Positions 28,647 through 37,792 of a DNA stretch of 64,000 nt are shown piece after piece. The position numbers and the translations under genes are program-made. The notes below the pieces were generated by a model. It had not been told where the DNA came from, did not search any database, and was given only the letters and a program-made list of their open reading frames with translations. Numbering within the stretch: position 1 is the first letter of the stretch; each line of letters begins with the position of its first letter. Origin of the DNA: Allobaculum mucilyticum (GTDB lineage Bacteria > Bacillota_I > Bacilli_A > Erysipelotrichales > Erysipelotrichaceae). The stretch spans positions 3,080,154 to 3,144,153 of the forward strand of contig NZ_CP078089.1 in the NCBI RefSeq assembly GCF_022701195.1. Reading direction: 5' to 3'.

Positions 28647-28814
28647 TCTGCAATGTTAAGCAGTCCATCCTGAAAAGAAAAAACAGGGATTACAATAAAT
28701 AAAGCCTGCCGCTTTACTGCAGGCAGAAACAGACAGACTCAATCTTTCGACTCTTCTTTTTCATAGAGATCAAAGTAAGTCTGTATTGAGCGAAGAAAGC
28801 GCAAGAGGTTTTCG

Positions 28815-29684
28815 ATGAAACAGGGAAGAATCATCAAAGTTATTTCCAATCAGTACACGATTTACAGCGAAGGAGCGGAATATCTCGCAAGACCGCGCGG
28901 ACGCATGCGCAAAGGCGAAAAGCCTCTGGTCGGCGATCTGGTCCATTTTGAAATTCTCGACGACGCGGTGCGCATTGACTCCATTCTTCCCAGAAGAAAC
29001 CGGCTTCTGCGCCCGTCTGTATGCAATGTCGATCAGGCCCTGATTGTCACAAGTCTCAAAGATCCTGACTTTTCGGCCCGCCTGCTCAACCGTCTGATCT
29101 TTCTGGTTGTCCTCTGCGACATTGAACCGGTCATCTGCATCACCAAATCCGATCTGGTGGATGAAGCAGAGAAAGAAAAGATCGAAAAGGAACTCGACTG
29201 GTACAAAAAAGCCGGGTATGAAGTGTTCTACTCCAATCCCGGTTCCGATGATGAAGCTCTGAAAGCTCTGCTTGAGGGCAAAATCAGCGTCCTTTGCGGT
29301 CAGTCCGGAGCAGGAAAATCTTCGCTGCTCAACCGCCTCGATCCGACCTTCCATCTGCATACCCAGGAAATCTCCAAAGCGCTTGGACGCGGCAAGCATA
29401 CAACCAGACACTGCGAACTCCATCCGGTTGCCGGCGGTCTGGTTGCTGATACGCCCGGATTCTCCTCGCTCGATTTTACCCGCATGGATGTTTCCCAACT
29501 GCCGCACCGTTTGAAAGACTTTGCACCGTATATCGATGAAGGCTGCCGGTTTGCGGACTGCATTCATGTCGATGAACCCGACTGCATCATCAAGGAAAAC
29601 ATGCAGAAGGGAAACATCAACCCGACTCTTTATGAAGATTACGCGCTGATCATGAAAGAGTTTAAAACGCGCAAGCGCTACTAA
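28815..29684 (+). CDS. rsgA: Ribosome small subunit-dependent GTPase A
   Basis: 289-residue circularly permuted GTPase assisting late 30S maturation. N-terminal OB fold (1-65), then G4 ITKSD before G1 GQSGAGKSSLLN and G3 DTPGFS, the order that marks permutation. A C-terminal Zn knuckle has the Cys/His pattern CRFADCIH...C. G2 lies in GRGKHTTRH. Length is normal. AGAGG precedes the ATG. In Bacillus it is a substrate of PrkC, in line with the adjacent kinase. Confidence 0.95.
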   Translation: MKQGRIIKVISNQYTIYSEGAEYLARPRGRMRKGEKPLVGDLVHFEILDDAVRIDSILPRRNRLLRPSVCNVDQALIVTSLKDPDFSARLLNRLIFLVVLCDIEPVICITKSDLVDEAEKEKIEKELDWYKKAGYEVFYSNPGSDDEALKALLEGKISVLCGQSGAGKSSLLNRLDPTFHLHTQEISKALGRGKHTTRHCELHPVAGGLVADTPGFSSLDFTRMDVSQLPHRLKDFAPYIDEGCRFADCIHVDEPDCIIKENMQKGNINPTLYEDYALIMKEFKTRKRY

Positions 29685-29712
29685 ACACTCTGTTTATTTC
29701 AGAACTGACAAA

Positions 29713-29750
29713 GCGACAGTTCCGGCACATCCGGAAACTGCCGCTTTTTT
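29713..29750 (+). terminator. Terminator after rsgA
   Basis: Thirteen-base arm GCGACAGTTCCGG pairs with CCGGAAACTGCCGC with one bulge and one mismatch, followed by six T. Confidence 0.85.
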
Positions 29751-29934
29751 CATTGCACACATGACAGGAAGAAGGTCAGATTTTGAGCGGCAGGCGGGCA
29801 ATCCGGGAAAACATAGTCGTTTAAAGGTATACTGGATATTCAGGGAAGATTGCCTTCTGTCAGCATTCTGACACATTCTTTACGGCAGTCCCTGAACAGC
29901 CGCACCTTGCATGGGCGGTGTGAAAGGAAGAATC

Positions 29935-30591
29935 ATGGAATCTCTGATTATCGCTCCCTCGGTTTTATCGATGGATTACACCAGAATGAGTGAACAGCTC
30001 CAGGCGCTCGAACGCTCAAAGGCCGACTGGATTCACTTCGATGTGATGGACGGCCATTTTGTGCCAAACCTCTCCTTTGGACCGGATATTCTTAAACAGT
30101 TCCGCAAATCGACGGATATGTTTCTTGATACGCATCTGATGGTCTCCGATCCGGAATTCTTTGCTCCGATTTTCCGGGATGCCGGAGCCGATCTGATTGT
30201 CTTCCATACTGAAGCTCTCGACAACGATCCAAAACGCATCGCCGATCTGCTGGATACCATTCATTCCTGGAATCTGCAGGCCGGTTTCTCCGTAAAACCT
30301 GATACGCCGATTGAACCCTTCCTGGGTCTGCTGGATAAAGCAGATCTGGTCCTGATCATGAGCGTACATCCAGGCTACGGCGGACAGAAATTCATCCCGG
30401 AAGTTCTCAGTAAAGTCCGCACGCTTGATGAAGAGAGAAAAGCCGGACGCTGGAACGGCCGGATTGAAATTGATGGCGGAATCAATTCCGAAACCGCCAA
30501 AGAAGCCAAAGAAGCCGGCGTCGATACTCTGGTTGCCGGAAGCTACGTCTTCAAGAACGATATTGAAAGCGCGGTCGATTCGCTTTGTTAA
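29935..30591 (+). CDS. rpe: Ribulose-phosphate 3-epimerase
   Basis: 218-residue TIM-barrel enzyme of the pentose phosphate pathway, converting ribulose-5-P and xylulose-5-P. Metal and catalytic motifs: APSVLSMD at the N-terminus, HFDVMDGHFVPN, DTHLMV, MSVHPGYGGQKF and EIDGGIN; VAGSYVF binds phosphate. ATG 29935 has AAAGGAA 6 bp upstream; an in-frame upstream ATG at 29911 has none. The 3' end overlaps the thiN start by 7 bp. Confidence 0.95.
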   Translation: MESLIIAPSVLSMDYTRMSEQLQALERSKADWIHFDVMDGHFVPNLSFGPDILKQFRKSTDMFLDTHLMVSDPEFFAPIFRDAGADLIVFHTEALDNDPKRIADLLDTIHSWNLQAGFSVKPDTPIEPFLGLLDKADLVLIMSVHPGYGGQKFIPEVLSKVRTLDEERKAGRWNGRIEIDGGINSETAKEAKEAGVDTLVAGSYVFKNDIESAVDSLC

Positions 30592-31190
30592 AAAAACACG
30601 ACAACGCCGTTCTCGTTACACCCATCGCCAGATGGCTGCCTGAGATCGACGATGCCGACTGGATTGGCATAGATATGGGCTGTTCGATCATCCAGAACGC
30701 CGGAAAAGAAGTTGCCTTTGCGATCGGTGATTTTGATTCCGGAAAACTGGACGAAAATGCGCCTTTTGAAGTTGAAATCCATCCAGTGGCCAAAGATGAA
30801 ACAGATACCGAACTGGCTCTGCTCTGGGCACAGAGTATGGGTTATGAAAATATTCTGCTGATTGGCGGACTTGGCGGACGACTTGACCATACGCTGGCTA
30901 ATCTTCGCTGCATGCTCTGGAAAGTCCCACAGGTTGTACTGCTTGAAGAAAAGCAGAAGATTTCCGTTATTCTTCCAGGAGACTATGAATTTACACCTGA
31001 ATACAGACATATTTCATTCTTTGCGGCTGAGCCTTCTGTAATTACGCTCGAAGACTTTGATTATCCTCTTCATCGCCGCCTGATTGACGAGAAAGACTTT
31101 TACACCTGCTCGAATTCCATCTCAAAAGCACGTGCATTCGTCCGACTCGAGAAAGGACGGGTTCTCTGTGTCCAGACCAGCCTTCAATAA
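30585..31190 (+). CDS. thiN: Thiamine diphosphokinase
   Basis: 201 residues. Transfers diphosphate from ATP to thiamine to form the active cofactor. Family motifs: IGDFDSG near residue 48, DETDTELAL near 71 and GGLGGRLDH near 93, then a C-terminal beta-sandwich. Start is TTG at 30585 overlapping the rpe end; no good ribosome binding site is visible, so coupling to rpe is likely. Gene order rpe-thiN is that of Bacillus yloS. Confidence 0.9.
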   Translation: MLKKHDNAVLVTPIARWLPEIDDADWIGIDMGCSIIQNAGKEVAFAIGDFDSGKLDENAPFEVEIHPVAKDETDTELALLWAQSMGYENILLIGGLGGRLDHTLANLRCMLWKVPQVVLLEEKQKISVILPGDYEFTPEYRHISFFAAEPSVITLEDFDYPLHRRLIDEKDFYTCSNSISKARAFVRLEKGRVLCVQTSLQ

Positions 31191-32625
31191 AGACAAAACC
31201 GCTCAGAACGCAGCACTCAAAGAGACGGATGCCTCTTCTGTCACGGGCAGCCTGTTTGATCCTGTAGAAGAACTTTCCACTCTTCCCATGCCGGATGACG
31301 GGATAGATGGCGAATTTTCACCGGACAATGATGTCATCACAAAACCTGCACTCAAAAAAGGGGAGCTGATCGGCTCCTGGATTGTCGCGCTTGGAATTCT
31401 GGTCTTTGGAATCTGCCTGTTTATGGCTCCCGGCTTCATGTACGGGATGATTCTTGACCTTTCCGTGCTGGCGTTGCTGGCGTATGGAATCATCAACCTG
31501 GTCATCTTCCTGCTCTACGGAAAACATGGACGAAGCAAGATCGTCTATGGCCTGATGGCTCTGGCTTTTGGCATTGTCCTGATGTTCAACCGGCTGCTTC
31601 CGGAATGGATCATCCGCGTTGTCTTCGGTCTGTACTGCTTTGGAGTCGGCAGTGCCATGTTCATTCAGGTACTGATTTCCCGCAGTGACGGCAATCCCGT
31701 TAAGGTTTCCCTTGTTCTCTTTTCGGTCGCTTACCTGATTCTTGGTATCGTTCTTCTGGGAACACATATGGTTACCACGACCATCCTGATCGAAATCTTC
31801 GGCATCTACTTCTGCATGCTGGGCATACGCTTTACAATCGATTTGCTTGAGCGATCCAATCAGGAGTATCACTGGAAGCGCAGCCTGCATATCTCGCTGC
31901 CGACACTGCTTGCTACGCTGATGCCGGATTTTGTTCTCAGCAAGATCAGCCAGGTGACATCAAGCGGAAACGATTATCCGCTGCAGGCGTATAAACGAAA
32001 AGAGCCCGTCAAACTCAAAGCCATGGTTCATATCGGACCGGAAGGCTTTCAGAAAGTCGGACACTTTACCTTCTCGTGGAAGGGAATCGTCTACAGCTAT
32101 GGAAACTACGATACAGACAGTGAGCGATTCTTCTCGCTGATCGGAGACGGTGTGTTCTTTACCGTTCCCTCCGAGCTCTATCTGCCAAATATCGTCAAGT
32201 ACGAGAACAACACCATCTTTGAGTATTCGATTCAGACAACGCCTGAGCAGGACGAACAGATTGAACAGGCACTGGCAGAACTGAAGTCGCGCTCCTATCG
32301 CTGGTATTCCAAACTCGAACGGACGGCGTTTACCGGACTTGGTGAGCTGGAAAGCGACTATCCAAGCCGTCTGCATTACCGCACAGGCGCCAAGTTCTAC
32401 AAAATCCGCAACGGCTGCTTTAAAACGTACTGGGTTGCCGGTGAAAACTGTGTCCAGTTTGCGGATGTCATTCTGGGTACCATCGGTGCTGACGTTCTCT
32501 CTTTGCGGGGAATTGTTACGCCGGGCGCTTACTTCGATTATCTTGACAGTGAATACCTCAAGGATAATTCACCGATCATTGAACGACGGATCTTTTCCGC
32601 AGCCGCAAAGCGAGAGGGAATCTGA
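31168..32625 (+). CDS. HdeD/DUF308-like membrane domain fused to a probable permuted papain-like domain
   Basis: 485 residues from a GTG start that follows AAAGGACGGG; it overlaps thiN by 23 bp. Residues 1-65 are hydrophilic and acidic. Residues 70-220 contain about six helices in pairs with repeated Gly/Ala, like HdeD/DUF308 membrane proteins. The C-terminal 240 residues are soluble: His299 in VGHFTFSW, followed by a YSYGNYD strand and a long helix, then Cys428 in GENCVQFAD. His before Cys, with NC at the helix start, is the layout of circularly permuted NlpC/P60 or DUF4105 cysteine hydrolases. The fold call is inference from pattern only. It sits where spoVM lies in spore formers. Confidence 0.6.
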   Translation: MSRPAFNKDKTAQNAALKETDASSVTGSLFDPVEELSTLPMPDDGIDGEFSPDNDVITKPALKKGELIGSWIVALGILVFGICLFMAPGFMYGMILDLSVLALLAYGIINLVIFLLYGKHGRSKIVYGLMALAFGIVLMFNRLLPEWIIRVVFGLYCFGVGSAMFIQVLISRSDGNPVKVSLVLFSVAYLILGIVLLGTHMVTTTILIEIFGIYFCMLGIRFTIDLLERSNQEYHWKRSLHISLPTLLATLMPDFVLSKISQVTSSGNDYPLQAYKRKEPVKLKAMVHIGPEGFQKVGHFTFSWKGIVYSYGNYDTDSERFFSLIGDGVFFTVPSELYLPNIVKYENNTIFEYSIQTTPEQDEQIEQALAELKSRSYRWYSKLERTAFTGLGELESDYPSRLHYRTGAKFYKIRNGCFKTYWVAGENCVQFADVILGTIGADVLSLRGIVTPGAYFDYLDSEYLKDNSPIIERRIFSAAAKREGI

Positions 32626-32640
32626 TCCATGCAGAAACTC

Positions 32641-32675
32641 AATCCGGGCAGACCAGATGGTCTCCCGGATTTTTT
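32641..32675 (+). terminator. Terminator of the rpe-thiN-membrane protein unit
   Basis: Stem AATCCGGG/CCCGGATT with an inner AGACC/GGTCT pairing, followed by a T run. Confidence 0.85.
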
Positions 32676-32805
32676 CTGCGCCAGAAATGCCGGAAATGAA
32701 GGGAACGAGAAAAACAGGGAAGAATACCTAAGGCAGGGAAGAAATGCTGCCAGAAAGCGGGAAAGCAGAAAGCAGGGAAGCAGGATAATTTTTGCTGAAG
32801 AACGC

Positions 32806-32835
32806 AAAAGACCGGATGCTAACATGCATCCGGTC
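32806..32835 (-). terminator. Terminator of the SDR gene
   Basis: 10-bp perfect stem GACCGGATGC/GCATCCGGTC with a 6-base loop; on the minus strand it is followed by TTTTGCG. Confidence 0.8.
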
Positions 32836-32880
32836 AGACTGTTCATCAGACTGATTGTATATATTCGCTATTCGGGAAAC

Positions 32881-33609
32881 TCAGGCAATCATTGCGCCGT
32901 CAACTGGCAGGATAGCTCCGGTAATATAGGAAGCTTCATCGCTTGCCAGGAACAGGAATGCTTTAGCGATATCTTCAGGCAGACCGATGCGCTTGATCGG
33001 AATGGCCTGGATCATTGGCTGAATCATCTGATCAGGCAGTGCTCTGACCATATCGGTCATTGTAATGCCAGGTGCGACTGCGTTGACGCGAATGTTGAAT
33101 TTGCCCAGTTCTCGCGCCAGGGAAATCGTCATGCCGTTGATGGCATATTTGGATACTGGATAACCTACGCCGGAAGGCTGTCCGTATTTGGAAACCATGG
33201 ATGAAGTGTTCAGGATAACGCCATGACCCTGTTCCTGCATGATTCTCGCTGCTGCATGCGAGCAGACATAGGGTGCGATGACGTTGAGGTTCATGATTTT
33301 CTCAAATTTTTCAACGGTATAGTCGGCAAACTTCGTTGAATCAGAAATGCCGGCATTGTTGATCAGAACATCAATGGAGCCAAGCTCAGCTTTAATTTCA
33401 TCGAAATCTCTGTTGATGGCTTCTTCATCTGTCAGAGAAGTAAAGCGTCCGGAAACATCCGGATTGTGATTGAGCTCTTCAAGTGCTTTCTCTACGGTTT
33501 CTTTTCTCGATCCGTACAGAACTACTTTGTAGCCGTCTTTCAGGAAAGCTTCGACTGTCGCAAATCCGATTCCGCGGGTTCCGCCAGTCACAATACACAC
33601 TTTGGACAT
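32881..33609 (-). CDS. Short-chain dehydrogenase/reductase, FabG-like
   Basis: 242-residue NAD(P)-dependent SDR. Cofactor motif TGGTRGIG at residues 8-15, NNAG near 85, catalytic Ser in NTSSMV, and YPVSK with the Tyr/Lys pair near residues 152-156; VNAVAPG follows. It resembles 3-oxoacyl-ACP reductase but could act on other ketones or sugars; it is not in a fab cluster. ATG 33609 has AGGAGG 8 bp upstream. About 50 bp further upstream lies GCAAACGTTTTCG (33661-33673), which resembles LacI/CcpA-type operators and may be its control site. Confidence 0.87.
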   Translation of the reverse strand: MSKVCIVTGGTRGIGFATVEAFLKDGYKVVLYGSRKETVEKALEELNHNPDVSGRFTSLTDEEAINRDFDEIKAELGSIDVLINNAGISDSTKFADYTVEKFEKIMNLNVIAPYVCSHAAARIMQEQGHGVILNTSSMVSKYGQPSGVGYPVSKYAINGMTISLARELGKFNIRVNAVAPGITMTDMVRALPDQMIQPMIQAIPIKRIGLPEDIAKAFLFLASDEASYITGAILPVDGAMIA

Positions 33610-33727
33610 AGAACAATCCTCCTGCATTTATTGTAAGCTTTATGCCAAAAAAGAGAACTTGCAAACGTTTTCGGTGCATTTTCTGCATCTTTTTCAATCG
33701 ATATTCAAAACCGGTGGTCTAAAAAAG

Positions 33728-33756
33728 CAAAAAAAAGACCGCCGTCCTGGCAATCT
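33728..33756 (-). terminator. Terminator of rpmB
   Basis: On the minus strand a 7-bp stem GATTGCC/GGCGGTC with two G-T pairs and a five-base loop is followed by eight or more T. Confidence 0.75.
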
Positions 33757-33788
33757 TTTAAGTATAGATTTTATCAGCGAATCTGATA

Positions 33789-33980
33789 TTAGATAACGCC
33801 TTTTTTCTTCATGGTTCTGAGTGTTCTGGCAGCAACCTTGATCTGTTTAGGTTCGCCATCAACCATGATGGTAGCTTTCTGCAGGTTAACGTTCCATTTA
33901 CGGCGGGAAGCTCTCATGGAGTGAGAACGTTTGTTTCCGGACATGGGTCCTTTACCAGAGATAGCGCACTTTCTAGACAT
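33789..33980 (-). CDS. rpmB: Ribosomal protein bL28
   Basis: 63-residue large-subunit protein. Starts MSRKCAISGKGP and contains NKRSHSMRASRRKWNVNLQ by pattern, ending in TMKKKGVI. Both N-terminal Cys and His positions suggest a partial zinc-ribbon type. ATG 33980 is preceded by GGAGGG at 6 bp; the longer frame to 34016 has no support. It lies near thiN as in Bacillus but on the opposite strand. Confidence 0.95.
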   Translation of the reverse strand: MSRKCAISGKGPMSGNKRSHSMRASRRKWNVNLQKATIMVDGEPKQIKVAARTLRTMKKKGVI

Positions 33981-34206
33981 CCTGATCCCTCCTTCTCCAG
34001 TTAAGCGGCTGTTCACAGTCGCTTTGATATAGTATCACCCGTACGGATTCAATTCAAGTCCAACCGTGTCAGTCCGAAAAAAAGATCATTTCTATAGCAG
34101 ATCAGGAGATTCACACTCATCTGACTAGAAATCTTCCGGAAAGATTCGGGGATACCGGATCAATCTGTTTTCTATCTTACCGCATTCTTTTCAAAAACCC
34201 TTTAAA

Positions 34207-35391
34207 TCAGGCCATCTGTCCTGCTGCTTCTGGTCTGGTTTTTCTTTCAACCAGTTCAAGCATGCAGACCATAACGACAAGAATCACCAGTAAAAACCAG
34301 GGAAACAGTGCAATGGAAAGTTTTGACTGCAGCCAGCCAAAGAGCGGCGGCATGACACAGTTGCCGATATAGGCGCTGGCCATTTCAACGCCGATAATTG
34401 CCTGCGAGCGCTCTGCTCCAAAATGAGCCGGCGTGGAGTGAATAATCGACGGATAAATCGGGGCACACCCAAGTCCTGTCAGTACAAGTCCAGCAAGAGT
34501 TGCAGCATCATTGAGCGGCAGAATAATCAGAACAAGACCGCACAGGGTCAGCACCTGACCGAGACGAATCATCTGCGTATCGTTCAGTTTAAAGGTAAGA
34601 AATCCTCCAAGAGCCCGACCGATCGTTATGCCGATAAAGAACAGACTGGCTAACGTGGCTGCAACATCCGGTGCGATGTTCTTCTGGATCACCAGATAGC
34701 TGCTTGCCCAGAGTCCTGCAGTCTGTTCGATCGCGCAGTAGCAGAAAAAGGAAATCATGACTGCTTTTACGCCAGGTACGGCAAGGATCTGTTTCAGACT
34801 GAGCGGTTTTGATGAAGAGGCTGTATCGTTCTCACTGCCTGATGGGGAACTCTTCCAGAGGGGAAGAGAGAAGAGAATGATGACAGTAAGGATCAGCTGA
34901 AGAATGCTGATGATGCGATAGCCCAGATTCCAGCTTTGAAAGCTCGTCAGCGCAAAACCCATGATGTAAGGACCGACAGAAGCACCGACGCCCCACATGC
35001 AATGCAGCCAGCTCATGTGCCGGCTGGCAAAATGCAGAGCTACATAGTTATTGAGTGCCGCATCGACACTTCCGGCGCCTAAGCCATAGGGAATGGCCCA
35101 CAGACCCAGCTGCCAGAATTCGGTACTGATCAAAAACCCGAACAGAGCCAGGGCAGTCATTGCTACACTGATGGCAGTTACCTTGCCTGCACCGAGTTTT
35201 CGAGTCAGGCGGTCGCTTTGCAGACTTGAGACAACCGTACCGGCTGAAATGATGAAGAAGATGATGCCTGAATACGACAGGGGAACGTGAAATCCCTGAT
35301 ACATGGATGGCCAGGCTGACCCGAGCAGCGAGTCCGGCAGACCCAGACTGATAAATGAAAGATAGATCACTGCCAGAAGCAGATGAACCAT
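34207..35391 (-). CDS. Major facilitator superfamily transporter
   Basis: 394-residue, 12-helix carrier. Helices 1-6 and 7-12 are separated by a Ser-rich hydrophilic loop near residues 185-205. The loop between helices 2 and 3 has SDRLTRKLGAG, a variant of the MFS A-motif, and helix 4 has PYGLGAGSVDAALN, seen in FucP-like and related sugar carriers. Substrate unknown. AAGGAGG lies 8 bp before the ATG. It is divergent from the AraC-type regulator at 35532 across 140 bp, which suggests that the regulator controls it. Confidence 0.87.
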   Translation of the reverse strand: MVHLLLAVIYLSFISLGLPDSLLGSAWPSMYQGFHVPLSYSGIIFFIISAGTVVSSLQSDRLTRKLGAGKVTAISVAMTALALFGFLISTEFWQLGLWAIPYGLGAGSVDAALNNYVALHFASRHMSWLHCMWGVGASVGPYIMGFALTSFQSWNLGYRIISILQLILTVIILFSLPLWKSSPSGSENDTASSSKPLSLKQILAVPGVKAVMISFFCYCAIEQTAGLWASSYLVIQKNIAPDVAATLASLFFIGITIGRALGGFLTFKLNDTQMIRLGQVLTLCGLVLIILPLNDAATLAGLVLTGLGCAPIYPSIIHSTPAHFGAERSQAIIGVEMASAYIGNCVMPPLFGWLQSKLSIALFPWFLLVILVVMVCMLELVERKTRPEAAGQMA

Positions 35392-35531
35392 ATTGAATTC
35401 CTCCTTGCGTTCTGGTAGAACAATATCACCTGAAGTCCGGCGTCAAAACGGACGCTCTCCCCTGTTTTCTGTAACAGAATCACCCTCAAACAGAAAATGA
35501 AGGAAAAATAGAGAAAGAAGGGAGAAAGAAT

Positions 35532-36452
35532 ATGGCAATCTCTGACTGCACAGCGCTCCAGACAGATTCGAACGGACGCGAGCTCAATGCTCATGGCAGC
35601 GCTCTGTTTCCTGAAGCCTGCTACAGTGACGATCTTTCTGCTGCCGGGATTCCCTGGCACTGGCATGATGATCTGGAAGTTCTGATCATCGATGAAGGAA
35701 CCGCATGTGTTGCAGTTAATGGCAAAGAATACCTTCTGCACGAAGGTGAAGGTCTCTGGATCAATGCCGGAGCACTCCATGGACTGTGGCAGCAGGGAAG
35801 TGCGCCCTGTCATCTGCATTCCATCGTCTTTCATCCCCGTATTGTCGGCGGCGGTCTCGACAGTATTCTCTGGCAGAAATACCTGGAACCGCTTCTTAAT
35901 GACAGGTCGCTGAATTCCTTTCTGCTGGATGGAAGCGAAGACTGGCACAAAGATGCTGTTGCCTGTATTGATGCAGCATGGAAAGCTGATGTAACAGAAG
36001 AAGACGGATACGAATTTGAAATGATAGAAGAGCTTTCCAGACTGATTCTGCTTCTTCGAAAACATCAGCCTTCAGCTCCTGTTCGCACTCTTTCCGATCA
36101 GGCTTTGCGCGATGCTGAACGGATCAAAGTCATGCTCAGCTGGATTCAGTCCCATTACCGGGAGCAGATTGTGCTTGAACAGATTGCGGACTCGGTCCAC
36201 CTTTCCGCGAATGAAGCTCTTCGCTGCTTTAAGCGCATGATCAACAGAAGTCCGATGCAGTATCTGCGGGAGTATCGAACCGAGCAGGCGGCTCATCTGC
36301 TCCAGTCGACTGATTTAAAGATCTTTCAGATCGCAGAAGAGTGCGGATTTCAGGATATGAGCTACTTTTCAAAAACGTTCCGCCAGATCAAAAGCTGTAC
36401 GCCAGGCGAATACAGACAGAAAAACCGTCAGAAAGCATCTGACGGTTTATAA
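35532..36452 (+). CDS. AraC-family transcriptional regulator with cupin sensor
   Basis: 306 residues. An N-terminal cupin sensing domain (residues 30-130; IPWHWHDDLEVLII and EGEGLWINAGALHG) is followed by a linker and a C-terminal double helix-turn-helix domain at about 200-300, with IADSVHLSANEALRCFKR and IAEECGFQDMSYFSKTFRQ. The WHWHDD motif suggests a small-molecule pocket of the sugar-binding type. It probably regulates the divergent MFS gene. A purine-rich GGGAGAAAG precedes the ATG. Confidence 0.9.
   Translation: MAISDCTALQTDSNGRELNAHGSALFPEACYSDDLSAAGIPWHWHDDLEVLIIDEGTACVAVNGKEYLLHEGEGLWINAGALHGLWQQGSAPCHLHSIVFHPRIVGGGLDSILWQKYLEPLLNDRSLNSFLLDGSEDWHKDAVACIDAAWKADVTEEDGYEFEMIEELSRLILLLRKHQPSAPVRTLSDQALRDAERIKVMLSWIQSHYREQIVLEQIADSVHLSANEALRCFKRMINRSPMQYLREYRTEQAAHLLQSTDLKIFQIAEECGFQDMSYFSKTFRQIKSCTPGEYRQKNRQKASDGL
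36422..36448 (+). terminator. Hairpin at the 3' end of the AraC-type gene
   Basis: 11-bp perfect stem AAACCGTCAGA/TCTGACGGTTT inside the last codons, with a weak tail (ATAAAA). Possible intragenic terminator. Confidence 0.5.
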
Positions 36453-36525
36453 AAGCCGCTCAATAATAATCGAAAAAACCGGACGCACTCCCGGCTTTAT
36501 GAGCGAAGATACATTGGCTCTGTCA

Positions 36526-36534
36526 TGCTATAAT
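36526..36534 (+). promoter_or_regulatory. Extended -10 promoter of mraY
   Basis: TGCTATAAT at 36526-36534, 26 bp before the mraY start; no clear -35 at 16-18 bp, as is usual for extended -10 promoters. Confidence 0.6.
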
Positions 36535-36560
36535 CATGTCGTTCTGAAAGGTGATTAAAT

Positions 36561-37586
36561 ATGCTGCTTTCCCCGACTTTTCCATCGGATCCTTCCCTGT
36601 ATCTGTGGGCAGGACTCGGTTTTCTTGTTGTTCTCTTTTTAATGCTTCTGTGCATGCCCTCTCTGATTAAAATGCTGCACCGTCTCAAGTACGGACAGAC
36701 CGAGAGGGAAGAAGGTCTGGCCTCTCACAAGTCCAAGACCGGGACGCCGACGATGGGCGGTATTGCTTTTGTTCTCATCCCGTTTATCGTCTATGCGATC
36801 TTCACACTGTTTACTCCATTCAGCTGGAATGCGGAAACGCTTCTGCTCTGGGGTGCCTATCTTGGCTATGGAGTGATTGGTTTTGCGGATGACTACCTGA
36901 TCGTTGCCCGCCATTCCAATATCGGTCTGAAGCCAAAACTTAAATTCGGTCTTCAGTCTTTACTGGCAATCGTGCTGATTCTTGTTTACTTCTTTGCTTC
37001 CGGTCATTTTGATCCGGCTGCTTCGCAGATGTACATCGGCGGAGTTGGAAAAGTGAACGTTAATGTGATTCTGTTCTTCATCATTGCGTTCTTCATGTAT
37101 ACCGGAACCACAAACGCTGTAAACCTCTCCGATGGCGTAGACGGTCTTTGTTCAGGTCTATGCATTGCGGCATTCATTCCGTTTATCTGCTTTGCTCTGT
37201 GGGAACAGAAGCTGGATGTTGCAGTCATCCTGTTCCTGGTTATCGCCGGACTGATCGGCTATCTGTTCTTCAATATTCATCCGGCAAAAGTCTTCATGGG
37301 TGATACCGGATCTCTAGCTCTTGGCGGCATTCTTGCTTCTGCAGCGCTCGTTACAAAGATGGAAGTCGGTCTGCTTGTTGCCGGCATGGTCTTCATTGCT
37401 GAGGCACTTTCCGATATTATTCAGGTCGTTCATTATAAGAGAACGCATAAGCGGATCTTCCTGATGGCACCGCTCCATCACCATTTTGAGAAAAAGGGCT
37501 GGAATGAGATGAAAGTCTGCACAGTCTTCTGGAGCTGGGGTGCGCTGTTCGCGATTCTGTCCATCATCCTCGCGCTGCTTCCTTAA
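36561..37586 (+). CDS. mraY: Phospho-N-acetylmuramoyl-pentapeptide transferase
   Basis: 341-residue, ten-helix enzyme that forms lipid I at the inner face of the membrane. Signature blocks: HKSKTGTPTMGG, the two-aspartate GFADDYL, NAVNLSDGVDGL, FMGDTGSLALGG with the catalytic Asp, and MAPLHHHFEKKGW. Length is normal. AAAGGTG precedes the ATG. Only mraY and murD of the dcw cluster occur here; murF, ftsW and murG are not adjacent. Confidence 0.96.
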   Translation: MLLSPTFPSDPSLYLWAGLGFLVVLFLMLLCMPSLIKMLHRLKYGQTEREEGLASHKSKTGTPTMGGIAFVLIPFIVYAIFTLFTPFSWNAETLLLWGAYLGYGVIGFADDYLIVARHSNIGLKPKLKFGLQSLLAIVLILVYFFASGHFDPAASQMYIGGVGKVNVNVILFFIIAFFMYTGTTNAVNLSDGVDGLCSGLCIAAFIPFICFALWEQKLDVAVILFLVIAGLIGYLFFNIHPAKVFMGDTGSLALGGILASAALVTKMEVGLLVAGMVFIAEALSDIIQVVHYKRTHKRIFLMAPLHHHFEKKGWNEMKVCTVFWSWGALFAILSIILALLP

Positions 37587-37627
37587 CAGGAAGACGCATC
37601 TTACAATTCACTGACATATTGAACTCT

Positions 37628-37658
37628 ACGGCAGGAAACGATTTCCTGCCGTTTTTTC
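37628..37658 (+). terminator. Terminator between mraY and murD
   Basis: 11-bp perfect stem ACGGCAGGAAA with its complement and CGA loop, then six T. It shows that murD has its own promoter. Confidence 0.92.
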
Positions 37659-37792
37659 TTGGCAAATCATCGTGGTGATAGCCTGCAGTGCGTTTGGAGA
37701 CGAAAAAGAATACAATCATAGGGTCTTTGCGCAGACAAAAATTCTCAGTCTGCATCATTTCTACTGACGAAAGGGAATTGAAGGAACTCACT

